From Cyclobacterium jeungdonense (GTDB taxonomy: Bacteria; Bacteroidota; Bacteroidia; Cytophagales; Cyclobacteriaceae), in contig NZ_WMCD01000008.1 of assembly GCF_010994275.1 (NCBI RefSeq), positions 124,001 to 188,000 of the forward strand: a DNA stretch of 64,000 nucleotides. Direction: 5' to 3'. The notes beneath the pieces were generated by a model. The model saw only the letters and a program-made list of their open reading frames with translations, did not search any database and had not been told where the DNA came from. Numbering within the stretch: the first letter of the stretch is position 1; each line of letters opens with the position of its first letter. A program made the translations under genes and the position numbers. Of this stretch, positions 50,726-58,836 are shown in pieces.

Positions 50726-52471
50726 ATGAATAAGTGGTATTTAAGACCTTTGGTCTGGACTTTCTCGCTGGCATTACTTGCCTGCACCCTTCCGGAGTCT
50801 GCTTTTGCGCAAAAAAAACTCAGCCGGAAAGAAAGGAAAGCCCAGGAAAAAGAAATGATGGCGGACAGACTTTTTATCGAAGGGCAAAAATACCTCATAC
50901 TTGAAGACTTCAAAAAAGCCTATTTTTACTTTAATAAAGCATTGGAGTTTGATACGGAAGAGCCTGCCATTTATTACAAGCTTTCTGAAATGATGATTCG
51001 GGCCAACCAACCTGATAAAGCGCTGGAGTATGGACAAAAAGCCCTTGCGCTTGCACCGGACAACAAATATTATCATTTACAAATTGCAGAAATCTACAAC
51101 AAACAGAATAAAGGCAGGGAAGCAGCAGAAATATTAGAAACATTAATGGAGAGAGAGGGCAACTACCAGCAATACATTCTGGAATTGGCATCTATCTACC
51201 TTAATTTACAGGATTTTGACAAAGCACTGATTGCTTTAAACAAAGCGGAGGAATACTACGGTGTGGTAGAGCAGCTCACGGCTCAAAAGCAACGCATTTA
51301 CCTAAGAAAAAATAATTTAGAAATGGCAGTGGCAGAGGGTCGAAAGCTTATCGAAGCCCATCCTGGAAATCCAAATTACGTGCTGGCTCTGGTAGAAATC
51401 CTATTCAACAATAACCAAACCAACCAGGCTTTAGAATTGGTATTGAATTCCATGTCCACCTACCCCAACCAACCGGAATTAAAAATGGCTGCCCATACGC
51501 TTTACCTTGAAAAAGGAGAAACGGAAAAAGCCCGGCAATATCTACTGGATGGGTTTAAGCACCCTGACTTAGATGCTGCAACGAAAGCCAGGGCTTTTGA
51601 AGGGATTCTCTCTCAGGTAAAAAATACCGCACGCGACCAATTGCTGGCCACGCTTGCCAAAACAATGGAGTCGCAGCACCCAAATAATCCGGAAATAACG
51701 GCAGCTTTGGGGAAGTGGAAACTTGAAGAAAAAAAACTGCAAGAGGCCATTTCCTACTTCAAAAAATCCCTGCTTGCAGCCCCGGAAAATGAGGAATTGT
51801 TTCAAAGACTTTTGCCTTTGATGTTTGAAAACCAACAGCCTTTCGAAGAGATTGTGGAGATGGGCTCAACTGCTACAGCGGTTTATCCCGAAAAGGCCGA
51901 GTTCTGGTTTTTCCTGGGTACTGCACAGTTGGGAACTAAAGATCACGAAGCCGCCAAAACGGCACTTACCAAAGCCATAAGCCTGAATGCAGGAAACAAT
52001 CCACAGCTTGCATTAATGGCCAATGCCCAACTGGGTGATGCCTTGCATGCCTTGGGAGAAACAGACGCAGCGTTCACTGCCTATGAAAAAGTTTTATCGG
52101 AAAATAAAAATAATGAACATATTTTAAATAATTATGCCTACTTTCTCTCTCTGGAAAAAAAGGAGTTGGAGAAGGCCTATAACATGTCTTACAAACTCGT
52201 GTCCCGATTTCCTGAAAACCCGACCTATTTGGATACTCATGCATGGGTATTGTTCCAATTGAGCAGGTACAAAGAGGCCAAAACCTACATGGAAAAAGCC
52301 TTGGAAAACCTGGAAGAACCTAGCGGAGAGATGTTGGAGCATTATGGTGATATTTTATTCAAACTGGGAGAAAAGGAAAAGGCACTGGATTACTGGAACA
52401 AGGCTAAAGAACTGGAGGATACTTCGGAATTTTTAACATTAAAAATCCAAAATAAAAAATACTATGAGTAA
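50726..52471 (+). CDS. TPR-repeat periplasmic or outer-membrane protein
   Basis: This 581-residue protein has an N-terminal signal peptide (LVWTFSLALLACTLP, then AFAQ). A basic stretch (KKLSRKERKAQEKEMM) comes next, followed by about twelve TPR units from residue 45 to the end. Each has the typical A.Y..G....G...EA pattern (for example AIYYKLSEMMIRANQPDKALEYGQKALALAPDN). TPR arrays are scaffolds for protein complexes. The stop overlaps the DUF4292 lipoprotein start by eight bases, and a TPR-DUF4292-EnvC order follows. That arrangement suggests a shared role in the cell envelope, by inference. Confidence 0.9.
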   Translation: MNKWYLRPLVWTFSLALLACTLPESAFAQKKLSRKERKAQEKEMMADRLFIEGQKYLILEDFKKAYFYFNKALEFDTEEPAIYYKLSEMMIRANQPDKALEYGQKALALAPDNKYYHLQIAEIYNKQNKGREAAEILETLMEREGNYQQYILELASIYLNLQDFDKALIALNKAEEYYGVVEQLTAQKQRIYLRKNNLEMAVAEGRKLIEAHPGNPNYVLALVEILFNNNQTNQALELVLNSMSTYPNQPELKMAAHTLYLEKGETEKARQYLLDGFKHPDLDAATKARAFEGILSQVKNTARDQLLATLAKTMESQHPNNPEITAALGKWKLEEKKLQEAISYFKKSLLAAPENEELFQRLLPLMFENQQPFEEIVEMGSTATAVYPEKAEFWFFLGTAQLGTKDHEAAKTALTKAISLNAGNNPQLALMANAQLGDALHALGETDAAFTAYEKVLSENKNNEHILNNYAYFLSLEKKELEKAYNMSYKLVSRFPENPTYLDTHAWVLFQLSRYKEAKTYMEKALENLEEPSGEMLEHYGDILFKLGEKEKALDYWNKAKELEDTSEFLTLKIQNKKYYE

Positions 52472-53207
52472 GGCCAAGTTAATCGCCTTCGTTATAGGAG
52501 TATTCATCGTGAGCTCATGCGCGCGAAAACCACTTTCCTATAGCGCAGACAGCGTAATGGAAGAATTCGAGCCATATTACCTGGATTATAACTACCTTAC
52601 GGCAAAAGGCAGGGTGACCCTGGAAGAACAGGATGGGAAAATCACCAAGGGAACGTTAAACATTCGAGCCAAGAAAGACAGCATCATCTGGTTCAACATG
52701 TCTCCCGGACTGGGAATTGAAGCGGTAAGGGGATACATCAGCACGGATCAAATCAAAATTCGGGACCGGATAAACGGGCAGAAAATTGACATGGGCTACG
52801 GGGAATTTCAGGAAAAATTCGGAGTTCCACTGTCGTTCTCTTTATTTCAAAACCTGCTGTTCGCCAATATTCCACACGAATTCAGCTACCGGGACCGGTT
52901 GATCCGAATCGGAAAAACTTTTGAATTAAGACAAGAAAGAGAAAATATACGGTACAAAACCCTGATAGATGCAAGTCATGGAAAGGTTACGCAGTTGGAA
53001 AGTGAGGCTTCAAAAACCAGGTCCGGAAGTGTATCTGCTTCTTACATGGATTTCCGGGACTTAGAGGGCCAGCCCTTTCCTTACCAGGCCATCATTAAAA
53101 TGGTACTCAGCCTGCCACAAAAACCTAAATCCAATTTCTTTCTCAATGCAGAAATGGTAAAAGTAGAACTAACGGATGATCCAATCAGCTTTCCATATAA
53201 TTTTTAA
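52464..53207 (+). CDS. DUF4292 family lipoprotein
   Basis: This 247-residue lipoprotein has a type II signal peptide ending at Cys19 (GVFIVSSC). The mature part is a beta-rich LolA/LolB-like fold typical of DUF4292: FNYLTAKGRVTLEEQDGK-like and NIRAKKDSIIWFNMSPGLGIEAVRGYI strands, then DRINGQKIDMGYGEF, and a C-terminal KSNFFLNAEMVKVEL. It may carry lipids or lipoproteins in the periplasm, though this role is untested. The start overlaps the TPR gene by eight bases and its end overlaps the EnvC-like start by 32 bases, which ties all three genes to one transcript. Confidence 0.9.
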   Translation: MSKAKLIAFVIGVFIVSSCARKPLSYSADSVMEEFEPYYLDYNYLTAKGRVTLEEQDGKITKGTLNIRAKKDSIIWFNMSPGLGIEAVRGYISTDQIKIRDRINGQKIDMGYGEFQEKFGVPLSFSLFQNLLFANIPHEFSYRDRLIRIGKTFELRQERENIRYKTLIDASHGKVTQLESEASKTRSGSVSASYMDFRDLEGQPFPYQAIIKMVLSLPQKPKSNFFLNAEMVKVELTDDPISFPYNF

Positions 53208-54453
53208 TTTTCCTTCTCATCGCTCAGTTTTTCTACTGTTTTTTGCATTTATCCTGTTGGCTGAACCCGCACCGGCCCAGGTAACGGCTAACAGAGCAGA
53301 GCTGGAAGAAGAAAAGGCCAGGATTCAAAAAAGGCTGCGTGAGTTTGATACGGTACTAAAAAGAACCACGGATGAAAAAAGGGTTTCATTGGGAGAATTG
53401 CGGGCTGTCAATCAGAAACTGGAAGCCAGAGAAAGCTACATTGCGACGTTAAACAGGGAATTACGGCTGGTAAAACAGGAAATACAGCAGACCTCTTCCC
53501 GTATTGATCAGTTAAAGAAAGAATTGGAAAGTCTGAAAGAGGAGTATGCAAAAATGATTTATACTTCCTATAAATTGAATCAGGGCGTTAACCTCGTAGC
53601 GTTTATTTTTACCTCGGCCACCTTCAAACAATTTTACATGAGGCTAAAATACCTGAAGCAATATAGTGATGCGCGTAAAAAACAGGTGGAACAGATGGAA
53701 AAAGTAAGCCAGAACCTGATCCAAAAGCAACAGGAACTGGAGGCCCAACGTTCCAATCAACTCGCTGTATTGGCACAGGAGGAAGAGCAAAGGAAGGAAT
53801 TGAATGAACTAAAAACTGAACAACAGCAATTAGTAAGTTCGCTAAGTCAAAAAGAAGAGGCATTAAAAAAGGAAATTGCTGCCACCCGGAAGCAGCAGGA
53901 AGAATTGAATCAATTGATCAAGCGGGTGATCGAAGAAGAAATGCGACTGGCCAGAGCCATGGCGGAAAGAGAAAACGAGACCACTGCAGAACAACCTGCG
54001 GAAAAAAGCCTCCCGGCTGCGCCTAAAGCTACGGCACTTTCTTCGTCATTTGCCAGTAACCGGGGAAAAATACCCTGGCCTGTGGAATCCGGTTTTATTT
54101 CCAGAAAATACGGGACCTACCCTCACCCTACCCTAAAAGGAATCACAGAAACAAATGACGGGGTGGACATTCAAACCAACAATAATGCGCCGGTTAAGGC
54201 CGTTTTTGCGGGGAGGGTTACGAAAATAACCACTGTTCCAGGTATGGGAGGCACCATAATTATCAAGCACGGTGATTTTTATACCATGTACAGCCGGCTA
54301 AAAACCATTTCGGTAACATCCGGCCAAGATGTCAATACGTCCACTGTACTTGGTACCGTGTATACGGATGCAGACGGCATATCTGAACTTCACTTTCAAA
54401 CCTGGAAAGGTTTGGAAGTAATGGATCCAAGTATTTGGCTTTCTAGCAAATAA
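53176..54453 (+). CDS. EnvC-like murein hydrolase activator with degenerate M23 domain
   Basis: This 425-residue protein has a signal peptide of about 35 residues (FLLFFAFILLAEPAPA). A long coiled coil runs from about 38 to 270 (RAELEEEKARIQKRL, LKKELESLKEEYAKM, EEEMRLARAMAER). An M23/LytM domain fills about 310-425. Of the zinc ligands, the first His of the HxxxD motif is Asn (NDGVDIQ), the HxH-type motif is ELHFQ with only one His, and TMYSRL lacks the usual His. It is therefore probably a non-catalytic activator of amidases at division sites, as is EnvC. The 32-base overlap with DUF4292 is long. No gene follows until the tatA promoter. Confidence 0.88.
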   Translation: MIQSAFHIIFNFPSHRSVFLLFFAFILLAEPAPAQVTANRAELEEEKARIQKRLREFDTVLKRTTDEKRVSLGELRAVNQKLEARESYIATLNRELRLVKQEIQQTSSRIDQLKKELESLKEEYAKMIYTSYKLNQGVNLVAFIFTSATFKQFYMRLKYLKQYSDARKKQVEQMEKVSQNLIQKQQELEAQRSNQLAVLAQEEEQRKELNELKTEQQQLVSSLSQKEEALKKEIAATRKQQEELNQLIKRVIEEEMRLARAMAERENETTAEQPAEKSLPAAPKATALSSSFASNRGKIPWPVESGFISRKYGTYPHPTLKGITETNDGVDIQTNNNAPVKAVFAGRVTKITTVPGMGGTIIIKHGDFYTMYSRLKTISVTSGQDVNTSTVLGTVYTDADGISELHFQTWKGLEVMDPSIWLSSK

Positions 54454-54505
54454 TGCTTAAATTTTACTATATTTAGAAAAAAAAATTACAACATGCTTTA
54501 TTTCC

Positions 54506-54536
54506 TTTGCGTTAGAAAAGCACAGTTCTATATTTG
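54506..54536 (+). promoter_or_regulatory. tatA: Bacteroidota-type promoter of tatA-gatA
   Basis: TTTG (54506-54509), a 19-base spacer and TATATTTG (54529-54536) form a perfect TTTG-N19-TAnnTTTG promoter. The start site would be near 54543, about 24 bases before the tatA ATG. Confidence 0.8.
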
Positions 54537-54566
54537 TAATAATTTCATAATCAAAATAAGCAAAAC

Positions 54567-54776
54567 ATGAGTACATTGGGTTTTATACAAAATATCGGAG
54601 GAGGATCACTTGTGATAATCGTTCTGGTAGTCATCCTTCTTTTTGGGGCAAAAAGGATTCCTGAACTGGCTAGAGGTCTGGGCAGGGGTATCCGTGAATT
54701 TAAAGATGCCACCAAAGAGATCCAGGATGATTTGGAGGAAGGACTGAAGGATGACAACAAAAAAGCAAAAAAATAA
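54567..54776 (+). CDS. tatA: Sec-independent protein translocase TatA/E
   Basis: This 69-residue protein has one membrane helix (about 10-27, GGGSLVIIVLVVILLFGAK), the conserved FG hinge (LFGAKRIPELARGLGRGI) and an amphipathic helix with the TatA pattern (REFKDATKEI), ending in a charged Lys-rich tail. TatA oligomers form the passage for folded proteins with twin-arginine signals. Such substrates occur in this window (DUF1501 and Gfo/Idh proteins). The start has a consensus promoter, and gatA begins within its last 26 bases. Confidence 0.95.
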   Translation: MSTLGFIQNIGGGSLVIIVLVVILLFGAKRIPELARGLGRGIREFKDATKEIQDDLEEGLKDDNKKAKK

Positions 54777-56214
54777 CACGTTGGAAAAATTTCTTTCATT
54801 CGATGAGATAAAAAAATCGCTGGAAAAAAAGGAAACGGATTGCAAAGCGATAGTTAATTATTACCTAAACAACATTAAGACGAAGGCGCAATTAAACGCC
54901 TTCGTTGAAGTTTATGGCCCATCCGCTTTAGAACAAGCGGCCGCCATAGATGAAAAAATTGCTGCTGGCAAAGCAGGCAAATTAGCAGGCATGGTAGTGG
55001 GCATCAAAGATGTTCTTTGTTACGAGGGACATGTTGCCAATGCATCCAGCAAAATTCTGGAAGGATTTGAATCCCAATTTACAGCCACCGCCATTCAGAG
55101 ACTTATCGACCAGGATGCCATTATTATTGGCAGACTCAATTGCGATGAGTTTGGTATGGGATCTTCCAACGAAAATTCCGTACACGGCCCCGTCTTGAAC
55201 GCATTGGATGAAAGCCGTGTACCCGGAGGATCATCCGGTGGCTCGGCGGTAGCCGTACAAGCTAATCTCTGTACCGTTTCGCTCGGAACAGACACAGGTG
55301 GTTCAGTACGCCAGCCTGCAGCTTTCACCGGAGTTATCGGTATCAAACCAACCTATTCCAGGGTTTCCCGCTTTGGATTGATTGCCTATGCCTCCTCTTT
55401 TGACACCATCGGTGTCTTTTCAAGAAATGTCAAAGATAATGCCTTGGTACTGGAAATCATGGCAGGACCGGATGACTACGACAGCACTTCGTCACGAAAA
55501 CCAGTTCCTGCTTATAGCAATTTGCTTCATTTTGACAAGCCGGCCAAAATCGCCTATCTCAAAGAGACGGTACATTCCGATTCCCTGCAACCGGAAATAA
55601 AAGAGCACACATTGCAAGTGCTCGACAACTTAAAAAGCGAAGGCCATCAGGTGGAAGAAGTGAATTTTCCGCTGTTGGATTACGTGTTACCTACTTATTA
55701 TATCCTGACGACTGCCGAGGCCAGCTCGAACCTTTCCAGATTTGATGGTGTTAAATACGGGTATAGGTCATCAAATGCTCACAACCTGGAAAGCATGTAC
55801 AAACTTACCCGGTCTGAGGGGTTTGGTGATGAGGTTAAAAGAAGAATCATGTTGGGTACATTTGTGTTGAGCGCCAGTTATTACGATGCTTACTTCACCA
55901 AAGCCCAAAAGGTGAGGCGGTTAATAAAGGAATTTACTGAAAATTTATTGACCAAGTTCGATTACATTGTTTTGCCAACGACGCCAAGTACGGCCTTCAA
56001 ATTTGGGGAGCATTCGAATGACCCGGTGGCCATGTACCTGGAAGATCTTTTTACCGTTCAGGCATCCGTTTCAGGAGTGCCTTCCATATCCATTCCAAAT
56101 GGAAAGGATAAAGAAGGTTTGCCAATTGGTCTCCAAATAATGACCAATTCGTTTAAAGAAGCGGAATTATATGCCTTCGCTAACTATTTGAGTGAGCGGA
56201 CATCAACTAATTAA
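54751..56214 (+). CDS. gatA: Asp-tRNA(Asn)/Glu-tRNA(Gln) amidotransferase subunit A
   Basis: This 487-residue amidase-signature enzyme has the catalytic Lys86 (VVGIKDVLC), cis-Ser161 in GGSSGGSA and nucleophile Ser185 in DTGGSVRQPA. Typical GatA segments follow (IGIKPTYSRVSRFGLIAYASSFD, RIMLGTFVLSASYYDAYF). It releases ammonia from glutamine to convert mischarged Glu-tRNA(Gln) or Asp-tRNA(Asn) in the GatCAB complex. The gene overlaps tatA by 26 bases, so translation is coupled. gatB and gatC are not in the window. The ATG at 54751 gives a Lys-rich N-terminal tail. Confidence 0.96.
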   Translation: MTTKKQKNNTLEKFLSFDEIKKSLEKKETDCKAIVNYYLNNIKTKAQLNAFVEVYGPSALEQAAAIDEKIAAGKAGKLAGMVVGIKDVLCYEGHVANASSKILEGFESQFTATAIQRLIDQDAIIIGRLNCDEFGMGSSNENSVHGPVLNALDESRVPGGSSGGSAVAVQANLCTVSLGTDTGGSVRQPAAFTGVIGIKPTYSRVSRFGLIAYASSFDTIGVFSRNVKDNALVLEIMAGPDDYDSTSSRKPVPAYSNLLHFDKPAKIAYLKETVHSDSLQPEIKEHTLQVLDNLKSEGHQVEEVNFPLLDYVLPTYYILTTAEASSNLSRFDGVKYGYRSSNAHNLESMYKLTRSEGFGDEVKRRIMLGTFVLSASYYDAYFTKAQKVRRLIKEFTENLLTKFDYIVLPTTPSTAFKFGEHSNDPVAMYLEDLFTVQASVSGVPSISIPNGKDKEGLPIGLQIMTNSFKEAELYAFANYLSERTSTN

Positions 56215-56233
56215 TTTACTTATTATTACGGAT

Positions 56234-57625
56234 ATGAGGGAAGGATTTTTGAAAAACGTATTGAGGAGCTTGCTTGCCGGGATTTTGTTTTTACCTGCAG
56301 CAAATGCCCAGGATCAGGTAACAAGTCTGACAAACGGAGGGGATAGTATCGCAACGATAGCTCCCTATTACGATTACGAACACATACCGGATTTCACCTA
56401 TGAAGAGGTGGAAAAACGCATAGCGGCCATGAATACCGACATGCCCTTCGAGTTGAATGAGACCATTTTTGCTTTCATTAATTACTTTACGGTTCGAAAC
56501 AGGGATTACACCCGCATGGTCTTAGCCAGACAAGACATGTTTTTCCCGATGTTTGATGAAGCATTGGAAAAGCACAGCATGCCGGAGGATATTAAATACC
56601 TATCCATCATCGAATCAGGATTGAATCCCGAGGCCAGATCCAGAGTGGGAGCAAGCGGATTATGGCAATTTATGCCTGCAACAGGAAAAGAATTCCAATT
56701 GTACATCAACAGCCATGTTGATGACCGTCTGGATCCCGAGAAATCCACGGATGCCGCATTGCGTTACCTGAAAGCCCTAAATCGAAGGTTCAACAATTGG
56801 GAATTGGCACTGGCAGCTTATAACTGTGGCCCGGGAAATGTTAACAAGGCCATACGAAGATCTGGAGGAAAACGGACTTTTTGGGGTATTTACCGTTATT
56901 TACCCCGCGAGACAAGGAGCTACATTCCCCAATTTCAAGCCATCATGTACGTGCTTCGTCATGCCGAAGAACATAATTTAATTTTAGAAGAGCCGGCTTA
57001 TGCTATGGACTTCGACAAGATAAGTATGGGTGCCGAATTTACACTGAGGGATTTAGCCAAACATACCGAATTATGCCTTGAGGACCTGGAATACTTAAAT
57101 CCCTCCCTTCTAAGAGGAGAAGTGCCAGATTTCAAGAAAAACATGACTATCAATGTCCCCAAATACATGCATGCCTACATCACCGAAAACCAGTCCAGGT
57201 TGGTCGATTCCTTGATGGTAGAAAAGGAGCGGTACCTCGCATCCAAACCGGACGAACCGGAAAAACCAATCCATAACCTTACGTACAGGGTACAAAGTGG
57301 TGATTTTTTAGGTAAAATTGCCCAAAGATACGGTGTATCCGTCAGCCAGTTGAAATCATGGAATAACCTGTATTCCAACACAATCCGAATTGGCCAGGTA
57401 ATTCACATTCATCAGGATCATAGCACCTTTGAAAAAAGTCTTGCTTCCTCGGAGCAACCTGCGGTTTCTCAAAACCGTGCCGGGAAAATGTACACCGTGC
57501 AACCGGGAGATTCCTTATGGCTAATCTCCAGAAAATTAGAAGGTGTGACCATAGAACAGCTTAAAAAGCTGAATAACCTCAATACAAACCAAATCAAGCC
57601 TGGTCAAAAATTGATTATTGGATAA
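56234..57625 (+). CDS. Membrane-bound lytic transglycosylase with two LysM domains
   Basis: The protein has 463 residues from the ATG at 56234, which opens a signal peptide (LRSLLAGILFLPAANA). An SLT domain lies at about 95-240: LKYLSIIESGLNPEARSRVGASGLWQFMPATG with the catalytic Glu, then LAAYNCGPGNVNKAIRRSGG. Two LysM modules close the protein, YRVQSGDFLGKIAQRYGVS at about 370 and YTVQPGDSLWLISRKL at about 420, for binding peptidoglycan. The plan matches MltD. It cuts glycan strands to form 1,6-anhydro ends during wall turnover. The stop of gatA lies 19 bases upstream, so it may belong to the tatA-gatA transcript. Confidence 0.95.
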   Translation: MREGFLKNVLRSLLAGILFLPAANAQDQVTSLTNGGDSIATIAPYYDYEHIPDFTYEEVEKRIAAMNTDMPFELNETIFAFINYFTVRNRDYTRMVLARQDMFFPMFDEALEKHSMPEDIKYLSIIESGLNPEARSRVGASGLWQFMPATGKEFQLYINSHVDDRLDPEKSTDAALRYLKALNRRFNNWELALAAYNCGPGNVNKAIRRSGGKRTFWGIYRYLPRETRSYIPQFQAIMYVLRHAEEHNLILEEPAYAMDFDKISMGAEFTLRDLAKHTELCLEDLEYLNPSLLRGEVPDFKKNMTINVPKYMHAYITENQSRLVDSLMVEKERYLASKPDEPEKPIHNLTYRVQSGDFLGKIAQRYGVSVSQLKSWNNLYSNTIRIGQVIHIHQDHSTFEKSLASSEQPAVSQNRAGKMYTVQPGDSLWLISRKLEGVTIEQLKKLNNLNTNQIKPGQKLIIG

Positions 57626-57702
57626 TTTAAAACTATATTTTTAATTTTATTTTTTCCAATAGGCAATTATTCCTAATTTAGGCTTAGGCAAACAATCAAC
57701 CT

Positions 57703-58803
57703 ATGGAAAAAAATATCAAATTATACATTTTAATCTTGTTTTCAGCTTTTGCACTTGCTTCATGTGAGGGAAGTGGAGAAAATGATTCCTCCAGCAACAA
57801 ACCGAGAGCCAGAGGTTCGCTAGGAGAAATACTCTTGGTAATTGACTCCGCCAAATATGCGGGGCCTGTTGGTGATGCGTTAAAAGATATATTCGAGGCC
57901 AATATTCAGGGTATTATTCGTGCCGAATCGATGTTTTACATGCGAAAAGTCGATCCCCGAGCACTAACTCGCATATTGAAAATGGCCAATAACATGGTAT
58001 ATGTCACCACTTTCGATGATTCCAGTCCTGCCAGCCGTGTCATCAATAATCAGTTCACGCCTGAATCGGTTGAGATGAGTAAAGAGGATTCATCCTTATT
58101 CATGTTGCGAAATAAGGATGAATTTGCCAGAGGTCAGGAGGTCCTGTATCTCTTTGGAGAAAATGAAGAAGAACTGGTCCGAAACCTGCAAGCCAACAAA
58201 ACCCAGCTTCAAAATTTTTTCATCAACAGAGAAAAGGAAGGGCTGGCTAGAGCATTGTTTAATCGAAAAAATGGGGAAGCAATGGTCAAATCCCAAGAAA
58301 AATTTGGTTTGACTTTGAATTTACCTGCCTCTTACCAATTTGTACTGGAAGAAGAAAATTTTTTATGGTATCGACAACCTACACCCGGACCGGACAAACC
58401 AGATATAAGTATGTTTTTTTACCAAACCGACTATACCGATGAGTCACAGGTCTTCCCAGAGAACATCATCGCTTTCAGGGACGAGATCACCAAAACGCGT
58501 ATATTTGGTGATCCGGCCAATAAAGAATCTTATTTAGTTACCGAAAAGCAGGTACCTCCCGTATTCAAAACTACCCAAATTGATGGTAAATTCAGTGTTG
58601 AGATGCGAGGCTCCTGGAAGACCAACAACTTATCCATGGGGGGATCCTTTTTGTCGTATACAGTGGTAGATGACAAAAAAGGGAAACTATTCTACATGGA
58701 AGGGTTTGTATATTATCCCAATGAGGCTCATAGAGCCTCTCTCCGGGAAATTGAAACCATTTTACAAGCCACTTCATTTGAAAATGAGGAAGAAGAGAAC
58801 TAA
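57703..58803 (+). CDS. DUF4837 family lipoprotein
   Basis: This 366-residue lipoprotein has a type II signal peptide ending at Cys21 (FSAFALASC) followed by Glu. The mature protein contains SLGEILLVIDSAKYAGPVGD, then ILKMANNMVYVTTFDD, LVRNLQANKTQLQNFFINREK and a C-terminal LFYMEGFVYYPNEAHRASLREIE, all seen in DUF4837 proteins of Bacteroidota. The function is unknown. It probably faces the periplasm. The 77-base AT-rich gap before it and the 33-base gap to maeB leave open whether it is a separate unit. Confidence 0.88.
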   Translation: MEKNIKLYILILFSAFALASCEGSGENDSSSNKPRARGSLGEILLVIDSAKYAGPVGDALKDIFEANIQGIIRAESMFYMRKVDPRALTRILKMANNMVYVTTFDDSSPASRVINNQFTPESVEMSKEDSSLFMLRNKDEFARGQEVLYLFGENEEELVRNLQANKTQLQNFFINREKEGLARALFNRKNGEAMVKSQEKFGLTLNLPASYQFVLEEENFLWYRQPTPGPDKPDISMFFYQTDYTDESQVFPENIIAFRDEITKTRIFGDPANKESYLVTEKQVPPVFKTTQIDGKFSVEMRGSWKTNNLSMGGSFLSYTVVDDKKGKLFYMEGFVYYPNEAHRASLREIETILQATSFENEEEEN

Positions 58804-58836
58804 GTCCTATTTGTACCATTTTTCCCCAGCCTGAAA

